64,000 nucleotides of DNA. Origin: Callorhinus ursinus (taxonomy: Eukaryota > Chordata > Mammalia > Carnivora > Otariidae). The DNA lies in assembly GCF_003265705.1 (NCBI RefSeq), contig NW_020313285.1, forward strand, positions 13,525,280-13,589,279, read 5' to 3'. The position numbers and the translations under genes were made by a program. This document shows positions 24,701 through 37,249 of this stretch, one piece after another (positions within the stretch are counted from its first letter, which is position 1; every line of letters begins with the position of its first letter). The notes under the pieces are model-generated. The model was not told where the DNA came from and searched no databases. It saw only the letters and a program-made list of their open reading frames with translations.

Positions 24701-24896
24701 TGTTGAGGCCACATTGCTGTCTTCTTTCTCATCTTTGAGAAGATCTGTTACTTAAGTTTAGCTTTTGTTTTAAATATGTTTTTGTAATTTACTGTCTAAA
24801 AAGGCTGGAAATTTAGTGTTGCCCAAATCATACCACGGATGTGGATTTTGAATTATATAGTTTCATGTAAGATAAAAGAAAAAATATATATTCAAT
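21776..24896. other. Intergenic, no gene recognised
   Basis: Moderate GC between 22.5 and 24.4 kb with several open frames of 60-85 codons on both strands. None carries a recognised motif. It may be an old decayed repeat. Confidence 0.45.
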
Positions 24897-24913
24897 ACAA
24901 ATGAAACACTTCA

Positions 24914-25111
24914 GGGGTCCCTGGGCTCAGTAGGTTAAGCATCTGCCTTCAGCTCAGGTCATGATCCCAGGGTCCTGGGATCGAGCCCCACATCAGGCTC
25001 CCTGCTTCTCCCTCTCCCTCTGCTGCTTCCCCTGCTTGTGTGCGCGCGCGTTCTCTCTCTCTCTCTCTCTCTGTCAAATAAATAAATAAAATCTTAAAAA
25101 AAACCCAAAAA
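24914..25111 (+). mobile_element. Can-SINE
   Basis: Head is slightly damaged (CCTGGGCTCAG, missing the GTGG). A perfect 17-base duplication acaaatgaaacacttca is at 24897-24913 and 25112-25128. Confidence 0.93.
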
Positions 25112-25284
25112 ACAAATGAAACACTTCAATAATGGTGTCAGAACACAGAACCAAATGCTTTACAATACTGAACATGAATTAACTTGTACATATTTGTGGG
25201 AACATTGTATGTAGTCCCCAGCATTGCCGGTTTAATCGAAGTAGTCATTAGAGACTTCATTGCTCTTCCCAAATACTCTCATAC

Positions 25285-25640
25285 ATTGATGGTGGGCATT
25301 TGATATGGAGGGGAAAATGGCAATTTTCAGAAAAATTACACATGTTTTCTCTTTGTCTCAGCAATCCCATTTCTAGAAAGCTATCCCAAAGTTACACTGA
25401 GAATAAATATACACCATGTGCACAGACTCATTAACTTTAACACTATTTGTAATGGCAAAAGATTGAAAACAAGCCCACCAGTGAAGAGCAAGTTGAGGAA
25501 GTTACGTTATTCACCACAGGAAGTATATACAGCCATGAAAGAAAATGAGGAGGATCACTGCATAATGATAGACTGTGGTCACCAGAGTGCATTGGGGACA
25601 CAAAACAAGGTAGATATCAGTGTATACAGTAAGGTACGTT
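25285..25640 (+). mobile_element. Older L1 ORF2 3'-end fragment
   Basis: Contains CAGCAATCCCATTTCTAG, then AACACTATTTGTAATGGCAA and a decayed CAGCCATGAAAGAAAATGAG. This is the order seen at the 3' end of L1 ORF2. It is open in one frame for 85 codons but is not a host gene. Confidence 0.7.
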
Positions 25641-26119
25641 TCTTTATCAACAGTGATGGGCTGATTCACAACTAGATAGCATGTTTATCTTGATGTAATA
25701 CCACATAAAGTACATAGATTCTCTTGTGAAGTATTCTTGCCCAAAAATGTTTAACCTGAGTCTCACCAAGTCTTTAGGTCTAATTATCGGTTTGCCTTGG
25801 TGGACAGAGGAACAATTTAAAGGAGACATGGGGAAGCAGTGAGATCAAAGCAGAAGGTGGGACACTCTTATGTAAGACTACTGGCCTGTTGTCTTTAACT
25901 AGGAAATGTCTGGGGAAAAGATAAAGAGGTTGTGATAAGGACTCTTCTAGATTAAAAGAGAACTTAGACTTTAGAGCTTGAATTGATTCTGGTTTTAGAT
26001 CAACCAATTCCCCAAGACATTTTGGAAGCAATTAAATATGGACTAAGTATTAGATGGTATTAAAGAATTAGCATTGATTTTATCGCATGTGATCGTGGTA
26101 TGGTGATTAGGGAGTGAAA

Positions 26120-26352
26120 TCTCCTTTTTTTTTTTTTTTTCCAGAAAAGTACCTAGAGATATTCAGGGTGGGAATGCTATGTTGTCTGAAATTAAAATAC
26201 TTAAGAAAAAAAGAGTTGAAACAAATTGGGCAGAAGGTTAACAATCACAAACTCCAGGTGATGACAGTATGGTAGGGGGGTCATTATTGTATTATTTCTG
26301 TCTTTATGTGTGTTTGTAAATTTTATTTAATAAAAAGCTGAAAAATAAAACT
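26120..26352 (+). mobile_element. L1M-type 3'UTR remnant
   Basis: After a poly-T run, the sequence resembles an old L1 3'UTR and ends TTTATTTAATAAAAAGCTGA. It may belong with the fragment at 25285. Confidence 0.5.
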
Positions 26353-29300
26353 GAAGCAATGAAACATCAGTTAAGGTGACTCCTTCAGTCCCCCGCCCAT
26401 CCCCCTCTTGAAGACTGGGAGCTGGCAAGAGCTAGAGCGGCTGCCTTGACCCCCTAAGTGGTAAGGCACGAGTCGAAGTTGACAGAGTGGTGCCAGGTCT
26501 GGACCACCTGCCTACCCAGGGAGAAATAGTTATTATAATTAAGCCGTTGGAAAAAAATTTAATTTTATGCATTGTAAATTTGCTTGATGTGTCAGGAAGT
26601 AATAGCCACACTCTGAATCTCAGAATTCCCACTCTCCCCTCCTACACCTTTGAGACTAAATCTTAGACCCTATGAGACGTACAAAACTAAGGGCCCAGGG
26701 AACAACTCACTGTGATATTTGGAAGATTGTTGATTCCTAATAAAAGTTGCCAAAGAGTTTCTTTGATTTTATCTCACTGATGATCATATGACCTGCCTCC
26801 ATGTAGGTGGCTTATAAAATAGAAATGAAGCTACCCTGAGGACTCAGAATCAGTATGTAAAACTTCATATAAATAGCCCTTCCAAATAGTACACCAACAT
26901 CGAGGAAGGGGAAGTTATCATAGACAGAAGTACCTGGATATAAGAAAGCTATTTCTAAAATTCATGGATAAAATACATATCTTCTTGGCAGGATCCTGAT
27001 GGGCAAAAGTTTCTAGGCATGGTTTGTGGTCTGCGGCAAAAATAATAGTTAAAGATTTAATTTGTTTGAGAATTGTTTCCCAGACTGTTATTATAGGATC
27101 ACTTACATGGTGCTATAAAAATTTTATATTTCAAGAAGTGTTTGATGTGTCAAAGACATGTACTAATGTTCATACTATCCAACCCTCTAACCCACTTCTC
27201 ATCTTTAATGTTGAGTTGGCTTCATGAGTCCTTGTGGGGAATAAACTTGTAGGCAATGACGGTTCATTAATACAAACAAACCAATTGTAGGACGATTTAG
27301 GCTTCCCATCAAAAACCAAGCTATGATCAGAGACTAAAACAGTGATTAAAACCTGGGTAAGACCCCATTCCTAGACAGAAGTGTTAAGTGGGTAAGTCTC
27401 ACATTCACCCCTCCCCAGCCTCACCTCGCCATGCATCTCCCTCACACAGTCCACCCCACTCTTACCACCTTCCCCAAACACTGCTACAGTCTAGGAACTC
27501 AGCTTCCCGGCCCATGGCACATACCTGTTGTGGTATTTTGGTACCAACATAGCATCATTTGGGACTTTCTAAACCTCTGCCTTTTCCCCCAAAACTTCCT
27601 ATAATCCAAAATATAACTGCTGTTGAATTTCCTCAGAATACTCAGAATACTTAACGGACAAGTAATTTGTCTACACAAAGTCAAAATTCTTAAGTTACAG
27701 TGGTAAAATCTTATGGGCATGAGATGACTCGGAGTCTACCATATGATGCTTTTTGTTCAGTTTTACTTCTATCTACTCACTAAACAATTCATCTTCAACA
27801 GAACAGGGGGTGCAGAGGGGATTAGAAGCAGGTTAGAGGGGAAAGTCAAGTCAGAAATGGGGAAGGGGGAGAGGAGAGCACATTTACATTGAAAATAAAG
27901 GAAGGGTTGTTTTTTCTTTTTTGCATTGATTTGAATTTAGTCACAATATTTATTTTCAAATAACATTAAAGAAAAAAATTAAATTTCTATATTTCATAAA
28001 AGGAAACCTGAGAAATACTGCATTGTCCCTGATCAAAAGTAATGTTAACAGAAATGTCTAGACTATTTGCATGTGTTTGTTTCTATTTTAATTAAATGAT
28101 AAATTTACTCACTTTCAATTATTCTTACTATCTGACCCCCATTTTACAATAATTAACAACTGTAACAAATAATTATATCTATTTTACTTAGCTGTCTTTG
28201 GTTCTTTTTGAAAGTGAATATCAAATTTATAGAAAAAAAAGCAGGGCTATATGAGCTGATGTAATAGTACATATCATACCACTATAGCTGACCCAAGATT
28301 TTCATTGATTCCTTCTTCTGTGGCGAGATTTCAGGCAAGGAATTGGTCTTGGCTAAGATAGATTTTGGCAACACAGGCTTGTAGCTCTCCTAATGAATCG
28401 AAGTATCTCACATGGTGCCAAATATTTTCTCAACCCACTTATACCTGTAGTTGCTAAAAATTTAGCTCCATGCCTTGGGATGATGTTACCAGGCCCATGA
28501 TGAGAAAAATAAGTGTAACACAATGAATTTTTCATGAAGCTAATTTTATTTTAAAAGACTGTTTTATTATAATAGTATTACTTGTTTTTAATGTGGAAAT
28601 CAATCCTTCCCTTTATAAAACAATGTTGACAGTAGATGGTAATTGTTTTAATGTGTGCTTAATGTTTTTAATTTAACAAATTAAAAGATGGCAACCTATG
28701 TCTCTTTAGTCGTTTTTTTTCGCTAGAGGAGGACAGATTTTACTCGTGCTGGAAATCCAAAAGCCTAAGACCCATTGCTCCATAGTCTATTGTCTGCTTC
28801 AAATGTTGTTTTCCAGGAGGTAACTGAAGCAGACTACAGCTAGGAGAGAAAAGAATCGAATTTCAAAGATGCTTTTCAAGTTGAAAACTACTTGATACTA
28901 ATGCTTTTTTCTTTTCTTTTTTTTTTTTAACTGAGAAGATGTTTTTGGATTGAAAAGACCAGAGCTTCTGAGTAAATTTAGGAAACATTTTCTTCATCTG
29001 CACAAATAGGATTAAAGAGCCTTTCTTCTGGGCTCTTCACTGTAATTTCAAAATAATCATTTTCAGATTAATAAACCAGAGGCTGCCTTGGAGTTATCAG
29101 GTTTTCTTAATTAGGAAATCTGAAGTTAGCTAGAACCCAGCTGCAGAACATAAGACAAAAGGAGGGAAATGTGAGGCAATGCTTAATCATTTCATTATGT
29201 GCAATTAACCATCTATTCACACTTCTTAAAAGCAGAGGCCTGGGATGATGGTGTCTGCAAGAAAACAAAATGTGTAACTAAATGCCCCTCAGTTTCTTAC

Positions 29301-29466
29301 CTTCAGTAAAATTTCATCAGTGCTGCATAAAATTTTATTGTTATTCTTTACAATTACTTGTTTCCTCTCCATTTCCCCTCCCACCTTGGGAATCTTTAGC
29401 TTGAAGTCCTGGTAAATGGTTTAAACTATCAAATGAAAATTTAAAAAGTTATTTTTAAGGACAGAA
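26353..29466. other. Intergenic 5' flank of SLC27A6, no gene recognised
   Basis: AT-rich and low in young repeats. The stretch 28.5-29.4 kb lacks recognisable mobile elements and would be a reasonable place to look for conserved noncoding elements. Confidence 0.5.
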
Positions 29467-29477
29467 AATAGTATCTT

Positions 29478-29710
29478 TTTCTCTCTCTCTTTTTTTTCCT
29501 TTTATTCTTCTTCTTTTTTTTTTTTTTAAAGACAGAGAGTGAAAGAGAGAGAGACGAGGTGGGCAGAAAGAGAGAGGGAGAGAGAGAATCCCAAGCAGAC
29601 TCCATGCCCAGCACCAGTCCCACCCTGGGCTCATCCGAAGAACCTGAGATCATGACCTGAGCCAAAATCGAGAGTTAGGACCCTTAACCGACTGAGCCAC
29701 CCAGGCGCCC
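29478..29710 (-). mobile_element. Can-SINE upstream of the SLC27A6 CpG island
   Basis: Inverted, fairly diverged element; the left side is an expanded CT/T-rich run. An 11-base duplication aatagtatctt is at 29467-29477 and 29714-29724. It ends about 400 bases before the CpG island. Confidence 0.9.
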
Positions 29711-29736
29711 AAGAATAGTATCTTATACTTAAAAAA

Positions 29737-29738
<2 letters not shown>

Positions 29739-29785
<47 letters not shown>
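29739..29785. repeat. (GT)23 microsatellite upstream of the SLC27A6 promoter
   Basis: Uninterrupted GT units about 340 bases before the CpG island and just after a Can-SINE. Confidence 0.97.
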
Positions 29786-29786
<1 letters not shown>

Positions 29787-30119
29787 ATATGGACTTAAGC
29801 TCCCACATCAATCAATATTTTTGTAAAATTCTGTAAAAAGCGCTTCTAGGCATTTTAAGGATAACATTTCAATATAAACGTCAATTCCGGCCTTTAAGTT
29901 TTTAAAAGTACTTTTTTGTAGAACCCAATTTTGTGTTTTATGAATCAAAGAGTTCGAATATTCCTTGACCTGACCAATTCATAGATATCTTTTTTGTTGT
30001 TTTCTCTCTCTTTCCGTCGGGATATATATACATACATACATATACATATAAATACATATATTTTAATTCTTCCAATCGCCTCTCCAGCGTCTAGTTTAGT
30101 TTAGTTCCCTTTATTGTTC

Positions 30120-31172
30120 AGTGAATGAACTCTCTCGCCCCAATTCCAGCAGCCTGGTTGCCCTCGACTCTTGCCAGGACTTCCGGGATCCCGGGCTTTC
30201 CCTCCGGGGACCGTCGTTTCGCGGCCCGAGGCCCCAGTCTCGGCACCCTCGCCGGGCCCAGGGTGGGAGGCGGCCAGGGGGCCCGAGCTGTCCCGGCGGC
30301 GGCGGCGCTCCGAGCGGGGGCTGGCCGGGAGCCTGGAGGCGGGCGGTAGGCGGACTACACCTCCGCGGTGGCTCGGAGGAGATACACCAGCCCAAGCACA
30401 GTCGGAGGGGATCTGCGGCTCGGGCCGGAGGCAGCCACTCCGGGCGGGCGCAGGGGGTCACCGGGGAGCAGTCCGCCGGGACCGGGTGCGTGGTGCGTCC
30501 GAGGGGAGCTGTGGGGCGCTCGGGGCGGAGCCGGGGCGGGGCTCGGACCCGGACCTCTCTAGATCTGGGGCATCCCCGACCCAGGCGTGGCCCAGACACC
30601 CCGCGCGGTTTCTGGCGGGTTAAGAGGGGAAGCCGCTGCCTTTCTCAGCCGACGCCGCCCCAACTTCTCCAGGCTCGAGTTCAGCCTCCAAGTTGCAGCC
30701 GCCGGAAAGCCTGCCCCCAGAAGAAGAGCATCTGCCCCTGGACGTAGTTCTCCTGAGGGTGGTGGGATTTGTTGCGGGCCGCAGAGGCTCCGGGGACTGA
30801 GCCAGCCTGCGGGGAGAGGGCTGGAGAGGGCCAGAGGACCCCGCAGGGCGCGGGCCGCAGTTGGGGCTTTTGCCAGGCAGGGGCGCTGAGCTGGGCTCCT
30901 AGATTCCGAGGACCCTGCGAGTGCCCGCGTTGATTTCGCGCGCTCTCCCCTCATCCGCCAGGTGACCCAAGCCTTATCCCCACAGCATCCGTTGGAGCGA
31001 CTTCTTCTGTGCACCCTTCCGATTCTGTTTCTCAAGATTACCCTCTCCCTCCCGGAAACGGTGGCGCGAACTGCAGGTGCCAGCCTGAAGCCCGAGGACG
31101 TGCGGTCTCTGCGGAGAGCTGCACCTGGGGAGAGGGGCTGGGATCCCAGCTGCCTCTGTGCCGGTGGCCCCC
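30120..31172 (+). promoter_or_regulatory. SLC27A6: CpG-island promoter and 5'UTR of SLC27A6
   Basis: Base composition changes sharply near 30120, from AT-rich flank to very GC- and CpG-rich DNA that runs to the start codon. Two GGGGCGG Sp1-type GC boxes lie at 30522-30528 and 30533-30539. No clear TATA box is placed to serve the gene, so initiation is probably dispersed within the island. The transcription start cannot be fixed from sequence. The 5'UTR is probably several hundred bases or shorter and may be spliced: a pyrimidine-rich run followed by CAG ends at 30961. Open frames in both strands here are expected from high GC content and are not called as genes. Confidence 0.8.
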
Positions 31173-31653
31173 ATGCTCCTGTCATGGTTAACAGGACTAG
31201 CGGCTGGAATAATCCTCCTGCATTTCTTGCAGAAACTCGCGTTCCCTTACTTCTGGGACGATTTCTGGTACCTGCTGAAGGTGGTACGTTATGGAATTCG
31301 GTTGGAGACGTACGCACTGAAAGGGGAGCTGTTCACTGTCCTGGATAAATTCCTGAGTCTTGCCAAGAAGCAGCCCCAGAAACCTTTCATCATCTATGAG
31401 GGAGACATCCACACCTATCAGGATGTGGACAAAAAGAGTAGCAGAGTGGCCCACGTCTTCCTGAACCATTCCACGCTGGAAAGGGGGGACACCGTGGCTC
31501 TGCTGATGAGCAACGAGCCTGACTTCGTCCACGTGTGGTTCGGCTTGGCCAAGCTGGGCTGCGTGGTGGCCTTCCTCAATTCCAACATTCGCTCCAACTC
31601 CCTCCTGCACTGTATCCGCAGCTGTGAGCCCAGGGCCCTCGTGGTAGGGGCAG
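31173..31653 (+). CDS. SLC27A6: SLC27A6 (FATP6) coding exon 1, residues 1-160
   Basis: Start of long-chain fatty acid transport protein 6, an acyl-CoA synthetase of the FATP/ACSVL branch of the ANL (AMP-forming) superfamily. The family activates long and very long chain fatty acids to CoA esters at membranes and promotes uptake; FATP6 is known mainly from heart. The exon encodes a hydrophobic N-terminal segment (about residues 2-22, beginning MLLSWLTGLAAG) that fits a membrane anchor. It is followed by the conserved N-terminal part, including FIIYEGDIHTYQDVDKK and LLMSNEPDFVHVWFGLAKLG. I recognised it by close resemblance to remembered human SLC27A6. The start is ATG 31173 because an in-frame TGA lies at 31086-31088 with no ATG between. 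The start context is weak (C at -3 and +4). The exon ends at a CAG|GTAAAG donor, one base into codon 161 (phase 1). No frameshift or stop is seen. Confidence 0.96.
31184..31348 (+). other. Overlapping out-of-frame ORF (54 codons) inside SLC27A6 exon 1
   Basis: An ATG in strong context (GTCATGG, G at -3 and +4) begins 11 bases after the weak-context SLC27A6 start, in a different frame, and runs 54 codons to a stop at 31348. The product would begin MVNRTSGWNNPPAF and resembles nothing I know. It could be used by leaky scanning or be chance in a GC-rich exon. Coding status is unproven. Confidence 0.25.
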
Positions 31654-33954
31654 GTAAAGTACCGGGTGAGGGTCACCCGCCTCCTCCCTGCCCTTTTTTG
31701 TTAGAACAGTTCACAATTAATACTTTGGGTGTGTGATGAAGTGTGCGTAGTAAGGATACAAAACAGTTTTACAGTTCTGTGACTCGTGGTGGTTTAATTC
31801 TCCCTCTTCCGTTTCCACCACTTTCTCTGTTGTAGATGAGTAAATACCAAGACGAGTTTAAAAAACTTTTCTGAATTTTCTGCTTCTTACTGTTTTGGGG
31901 AGAGGGGGCAGTTTTACGGTTATTGATGCCTTCCTTCCGTGAATGTAAGAACACAGAGAGATAGAACTTGGTATGTTTTAAAATTTTGTCCCACCTGACA
32001 AAATTATTTGACGTGTAGGAAAGGTATCTTGATTTCATGGCGGAATACCTATCTGTCTCTAATAGTATCACTATCAAGGCTGACTACATTTGAAGAACAA
32101 ATATGTTTAATCTGAATTGCATGAATTCTTATCTTCATGTCTGCTTTTATTTTGCACTGCTTGCAAGCTAGGATTTGCCCAGCAAGGTTAGGTTCCCATC
32201 TCCCAGCCAGTGGGCGGGCTCTTGGCAGACGCTTGGCAGACTCTCTCTCTTAACCAGCCCTGTCTGTCATCTTTTTTTTTTTTTCCCCCTGTCAGTAGGT
32301 TCTAGTCTTCTCCCTCCTCCCTTGGAGTTAGGCTTTGGATGCACATGTTGACACAGAACTACAAGGGAAAGGTTTTGGTTGATACCTAATTAACAAAGAA
32401 CCTAAGGAAGATGGGTCGCACAACCAAGTGGAATTGAAGTATGACCAGTGATACTTATTTGGTATAATCTAATGGATTTATGCATATTTTTCTAACACGA
32501 GGATTGGCAGGTGGAGGATGAGGAGGATCCACAGCAAGGGCCTTAGTGAAAGTACTTAAGTAGTTTAGACTAAGTGATACACACTGAAACCTCATATGGA
32601 GTTTTTAGATTTATAGAGCATTATGGAAAAATTATCTACGTTTATACATTAGTGATCTCGGAAGTGTAGAACTTTACAAGTAACCTTTATCCTATAACAC
32701 TTGCATATCACACAATAAGGGGTTAGGTGATATATAGTACACAAGTTAGTTATTCAAGACTTTCATTTCTGCTCATTCCCCTTGTCCTTCCAGCTCAACT
32801 TGTGACCTGAGAAAGTAGCAAAATGTTTACTCTCAAGCACTGATTTTATCTTGTTTAATCTAAAGGAGTGGAGAAGCTGAATAGTCTCTCTTGTCTGTTT
32901 TTTGTTCCTTTTTTTTTTTTTTTCATTCAGTAGTCATATCCTCCAAGACTGAAATTCAATCCCTTGTCTTGGAAAGAGGTTAACTAGTGTGATGAACTTC
33001 CTCTGAACTGTAATAAGTAGGATAAATGAGTCATACAGAATTTTGACATCATGGTGAACAGGGGCAAGTGATAAATGTGAATGCAGCAGAAAAAAATACT
33101 GTTCATCTCTGGATATATTCTAACATTTTATTGCTCAATCTAATTTAGATAGCAGTTTCTAGAGCAAATCGAAATTTGGTTGTGCTAGTAAAGCCACAAA
33201 TTCCTTTAACAAGAGCAAACTAAGAGGGCCAGGGTATCCCTAAAAAAGATTTGGGTGGCCATGTTATTGAAGCCAACCTGGGAAACATCCTATAGCCAGT
33301 TTCCTGAGGGATTCCTCTGAGAGTGTATAGGGCTGGTTACCTCTCAGCAAAGAACAGTCAAACTTTGCTCTTGACTGAGTCGTAGCCCAATTAGGAACAA
33401 TTAATTTTGCAGTTCTACTTGTGCCAAAGTTTTGCTTTGCTTGCCAATAACTAAATTGCATGGTTTCCTTGTTTTTGACTTCCACACCAACAGTGAGTTT
33501 TTGTATATAAAAGCCAATGATGGGGATGATGGAGTTTTAAGCCAAAACCATTTAGTCAGTTTGCTTAGTAATAGATAGGTGGAGCAACAAACCTTAAATC
33601 TTATTAACAGTTCTTTTTAGCGTATCTTTAGAATATATAAATTACATATGTTTTTCAAAGATGGGACAATTGTATTTTATGTAATTCCTGGGTGGTTGTG
33701 TATTTTTTGTTTTTTGTTTTGTTTTGTTGTTGTTGTTTGGTTTTTGGTAGGATGTGGCTTATCACGGGGACTTTTCTGTACTTGAAGCCCTTAGCCTGAA
33801 ACACTGTATTCTTGGCATCTTGAGTTACAGTTTTTAGAGCTTTAAATTTTAGAGGTCTTGGAGTCTCATGGAATGTTTCTAATGGAGAGGTATCATGAAA
33901 CCATTATATCCCCAGGAAAAGTGTATTGAGAAAGAAATGAGTCAGAGGGTTTAG

Positions 33955-34205
33955 ATGAAGATAAGCCAGACAGATTTGGATTTCAATTATGGTCTACCAC
34001 TTCTTAGCTCTGTCATTGAGGAAAAGGTCACCAGTTGCCCTGGGTCTTATTTTACTTATTTGTAAAATAGTGACAAAACCAATCTACTTCACAATGTAAT
34101 TCCGAGATTAAATGAGGTAGCTTTTGTAAAGTGACTAGCTGAGTGCCTGGTATGTACTAACTGGAGCTGTAGTGAATTGAAATAATTGCTATTATTATTA
34201 TTATA
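33955..34205 (+). mobile_element. MIR element
   Basis: Contains a MIR-like core (TTTGTAAAATAGTGACAAAA, GATTAAATGAGGTAGC, GAGTGCCTGGTATGTACTA) and ends in an (ATT)n run at 34190-34203. Confidence 0.8.
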
Positions 34206-34413
34206 AAGTCATTTGAGGCTTTTAATAAGGAAACTTGCTTGGATTTTCCTGCTACAATCTAATTTGGTGTTAGCTATAAGAAAGGCTGGTAAGTAGTTTG
34301 GTACAGGACCTCAAGCACCTTACTTTGGTATGTTTTAACAACGTTTTTTTTTTTTTCCAGAAGTTATATAGAACCGATTTCAAACAGATTTATAGGCAGG
34401 CTGGATAATGCCT

Positions 34414-34614
34414 TTTTTTTTTTAAGATTTTATTTATTTACTTATTTAGAGAGAGGGAAAGAGTGAGCAGGGGGAGTGGCAGAGAGAGAGAGAATCTCAA
34501 GCAGACTCCCTGCTGAGCATGGGACCCAAAGCCGGGCTCCATGTCAGGACCCTGAGATCATGAGCTGAGCTGAAATCAAGTGGATTTTAAGCTAAGCCAC
34601 CCGGGAGTCCCCAA
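34414..34614 (-). mobile_element. Can-SINE in intron 1
   Basis: Inverted, diverged element (head end reads CCACCCGGGAGTCCCC). A 9-base near-duplication (ataatgcct/ataatgtct) lies at 34405-34413 and 34615-34623. Confidence 0.9.
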
Positions 34615-35032
34615 ATAATGTCTTATAATTCTGTCTTCAGGAATAAGTCAAAGGAAAAGATGTCAACTAATCTCCCAGGCAAATTGTTAGTGTCATTAAC
34701 AAAAATATTGACAGTTGCCCGTTACTCAAGGCTGATTATTTAAAAGATACTCTCAGCGATTCCGAGAGGCAGGTACAGAGCTATGTATTGGCAGCAGAGG
34801 GAAAGACGTTCACTGAGAACAACTTAGTTTGCAGAGCAAAGATTCAGAGGCTCATCTCTGATACAAGACTGTGTTGTACTATATAGCCCAACTGTTTCTG
34901 AGGCTGGTCAGTCCCCTTTAGCTATAACTATGAAAAAATGTGCATTCCAGTTATGTAAAAATACTAAAATAAAGGTTGCTAATATTAAGATACCAGGTTT
35001 TTCATATACAGATAACTAGAAAAAAATTAAAT

Positions 35033-35230
35033 TTTTTTTAAAGATTTTATTTATTTATTTGACAGAGAGAGACACAGCGAGAGAGGGAACACAAGCAGGG
35101 GGAGTGGGAGAGGGAGAAGCAGGCATCCCGCTGAGCAGGGAGCCCGAGGCAGGGCTCAATCCCAGGACCCTGGGATCATGACCCGAGCCGAAGGCAGCCG
35201 CTTAACCGACTGAGCCACCCAGGTGCCCCC
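35033..35230 (-). mobile_element. Can-SINE in intron 1
   Basis: Inverted full-length element. Duplication aaaattaaat at 35023-35032 and 35231-35240. Confidence 0.93.
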
Positions 35231-35619
35231 AAAATTAAATGTTTTTAAAACTCTTACTCCTTTCTCTCACAGTCTGAAGATTCAAAAATACTTGCCAGGA
35301 AGTTTCCTATCTGTATAATGTGGTTTTGAAGATGTATTAAATGGCATTTCAGATTTCCCTGGAAATTTCAGTGCTTATTGAAAATTAAATAGTCTTAGGT
35401 TAAACCTCGTCCTTTCCTCCCACTATTTCAACTTCAATTATTACTAATAGTGCCTGCAGCCAAGATTATCATCTACCTCTATATGCTTTTCTCTTTACTT
35501 AGAATAAACAGGAAAATGTTGGGATGCTTGTATATCACTTTAAAAAGTCCATGTAATTATATTCTTTGATCTACTTAGCAATAATAATAATAATCTTAAT
35601 AATAAATAATAATAACCTC

Positions 35620-35840
35620 TTCCATGTCTAAAGTACTTTATGAATTACAAATTGTTTATATACATATCTATATACACACATATATATATATAGTCTTATG
35701 TGACGCTCACCACAGCCATAGCCTCGTTTTAAAGGGAGGGAGAACATGGTTTAGAGCAGGTGAGCCATCTCCTCAAGCTCACCCATGTAGAAGAAGCAAT
35801 GTACGGTTTGGAGCCGGGATGTTCTGATGTGAAAGCCTGC
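35620..35840 (-). mobile_element. Probable MIR element with TA repeat
   Basis: Reverse-complement MIR pattern (TAAAGTACTTTATGAATTAC, then CTCAAGCTCACCCATGTAG, GGAGCCGGGATGTTCTGATG). It is interrupted by an AT/CA-rich tract at 35655-35693. Confidence 0.6.
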
Positions 35841-36084
35841 TGGGTACACCTTTGTCTTTGTCCTTCTGCTCCTGTTCTTTGGCCCATCACCATCTTTTCC
35901 TTTCCTTTCCCCATCCCTTCCTGCCCCCCACCCCCTTTCCTTCCCTATCTCTCACCTCCCATCTATCCACCTACTTCCTTTCAGTAACCCCTCCTGCCTC
36001 GGGTGTGGTATGACTATTCACAGCGGCCCAGCAGAATGGTCAAGTTCTAGTCATGATTTGTGCAGACTCAGGACTAGGCTCAGA

Positions 36085-36200
36085 ACAAGGTTGTAAGCTC
36101 TTTGAGTGGAGGCAGTTTATTTTGTTCACTGCTAAATTCTCAGAACTTAGCACAAAGGAGATGCTCAACAAATATTTATTGCCGGTATGAATGAATGACC
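36085..36200 (+). mobile_element. L2 3'-end remnant
   Basis: TAAGCTCTTTGAGTGGAGGC, AGCACAAAGGAGATGCTCAA and CAAATATTTATTGCC...GAATGAATGA follow the L2 3' end. Confidence 0.7.
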
Positions 36201-37249
36201 TCATGAAAAAGTACGAAGTAGATATGGACACTCCGTAACTTCTAATTTACTTGCATATTTTTGCTAATAAATTGTCCTTCTGCTGTCCATTTGGTAACTG
36301 ATTTTGATAGTAGATGCATCAGTGGAATTTCTTTGTTGTGTTATTTTATATTAATGTTGCTAATTGTTAGAATCATAACTCCCCAAAAGTACGAAGTGCT
36401 TTAGATACACTAAGCATCCCCAGAGTTTCTAATTCATTTGCATGTATGTATTTTGTACTTTCTCCTTTCTTAATATACAAAAATTATTCTAAGTGGATAA
36501 CTAAAAATATATATATCAATATTACCCTGAACTCTTACTTTGGATTCAATGGTATCAACATGTTTGGAAGGGTTTTGTGTTCCTGTTCATAAGAAACGGC
36601 TCTAATAATTTACGGTAATGCATGCAGATTTGCCCTGTTAGTTTTCCTGAACTGTTGCATTCAGACTGTGCAGGGCAAACGTGCCATTGTAATTCTCCAA
36701 ATGACTTTCAGCCATAAATGCATCTGCTTTTTAAAGACCAAGAGGAAGGGTTAGAGGAAGAATAAAGAACCTTTAAGTTTTATAGAAAGGAATATGTATT
36801 CGGATAGATAAGAAACATGGCTCATGTAAACTTTTATTATTTAACCCAGGTATTGTGATAACCTCACATCTATTTTCATTCTTAGGACATTTTTGTATTT
36901 TTACTTATATTTAGTAGAATGAATGGCTGTTTTGTGTTTTTATTTTCCATTTTAGACTCAGCTCGGTCAAAGATGACCTCCATTCCAAAAGAAAATTGCG
37001 CATTTCAATAGGAAGGTTAAGTGGCTTCATGATTCCCTAGCTGGAAAAGACAGTGTTCTAAGCACTGATGCACTTGTGGTTTTTTTCTTTTCTGATCATG
37101 GGGACACTGAGTGGGGTTCTTATTTACATTATCTGCTGAACATGTGTTCACGGTAAGGGAATGATGTTTGAGTGCTGGCAGGAGCAAAAACTATTTAAAA
37201 GGAGATTGTGCCTACTCAGAGATGTGGCAGGGTTAAGTGGGAGAAATAC

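Noticed and set aside
30121..30747. 208-codon open frame on the + strand in the CpG island, with 150-codon and shorter neighbours and a minus-strand 162-codon frame
   Set aside because: Several frames on both strands are open at once, as expected from GC content. No similarity is recognised, and they are possibly only uORF sequence if transcribed.
30559..31317. 252-codon open frame on the minus strand across the CpG island
   Set aside because: It overlaps SLC27A6 exon 1 and promoter in antisense. Stops are rare in GC-rich DNA, and the composition (Arg, Pro, Ala, Ser) is typical of chance frames with no domain.
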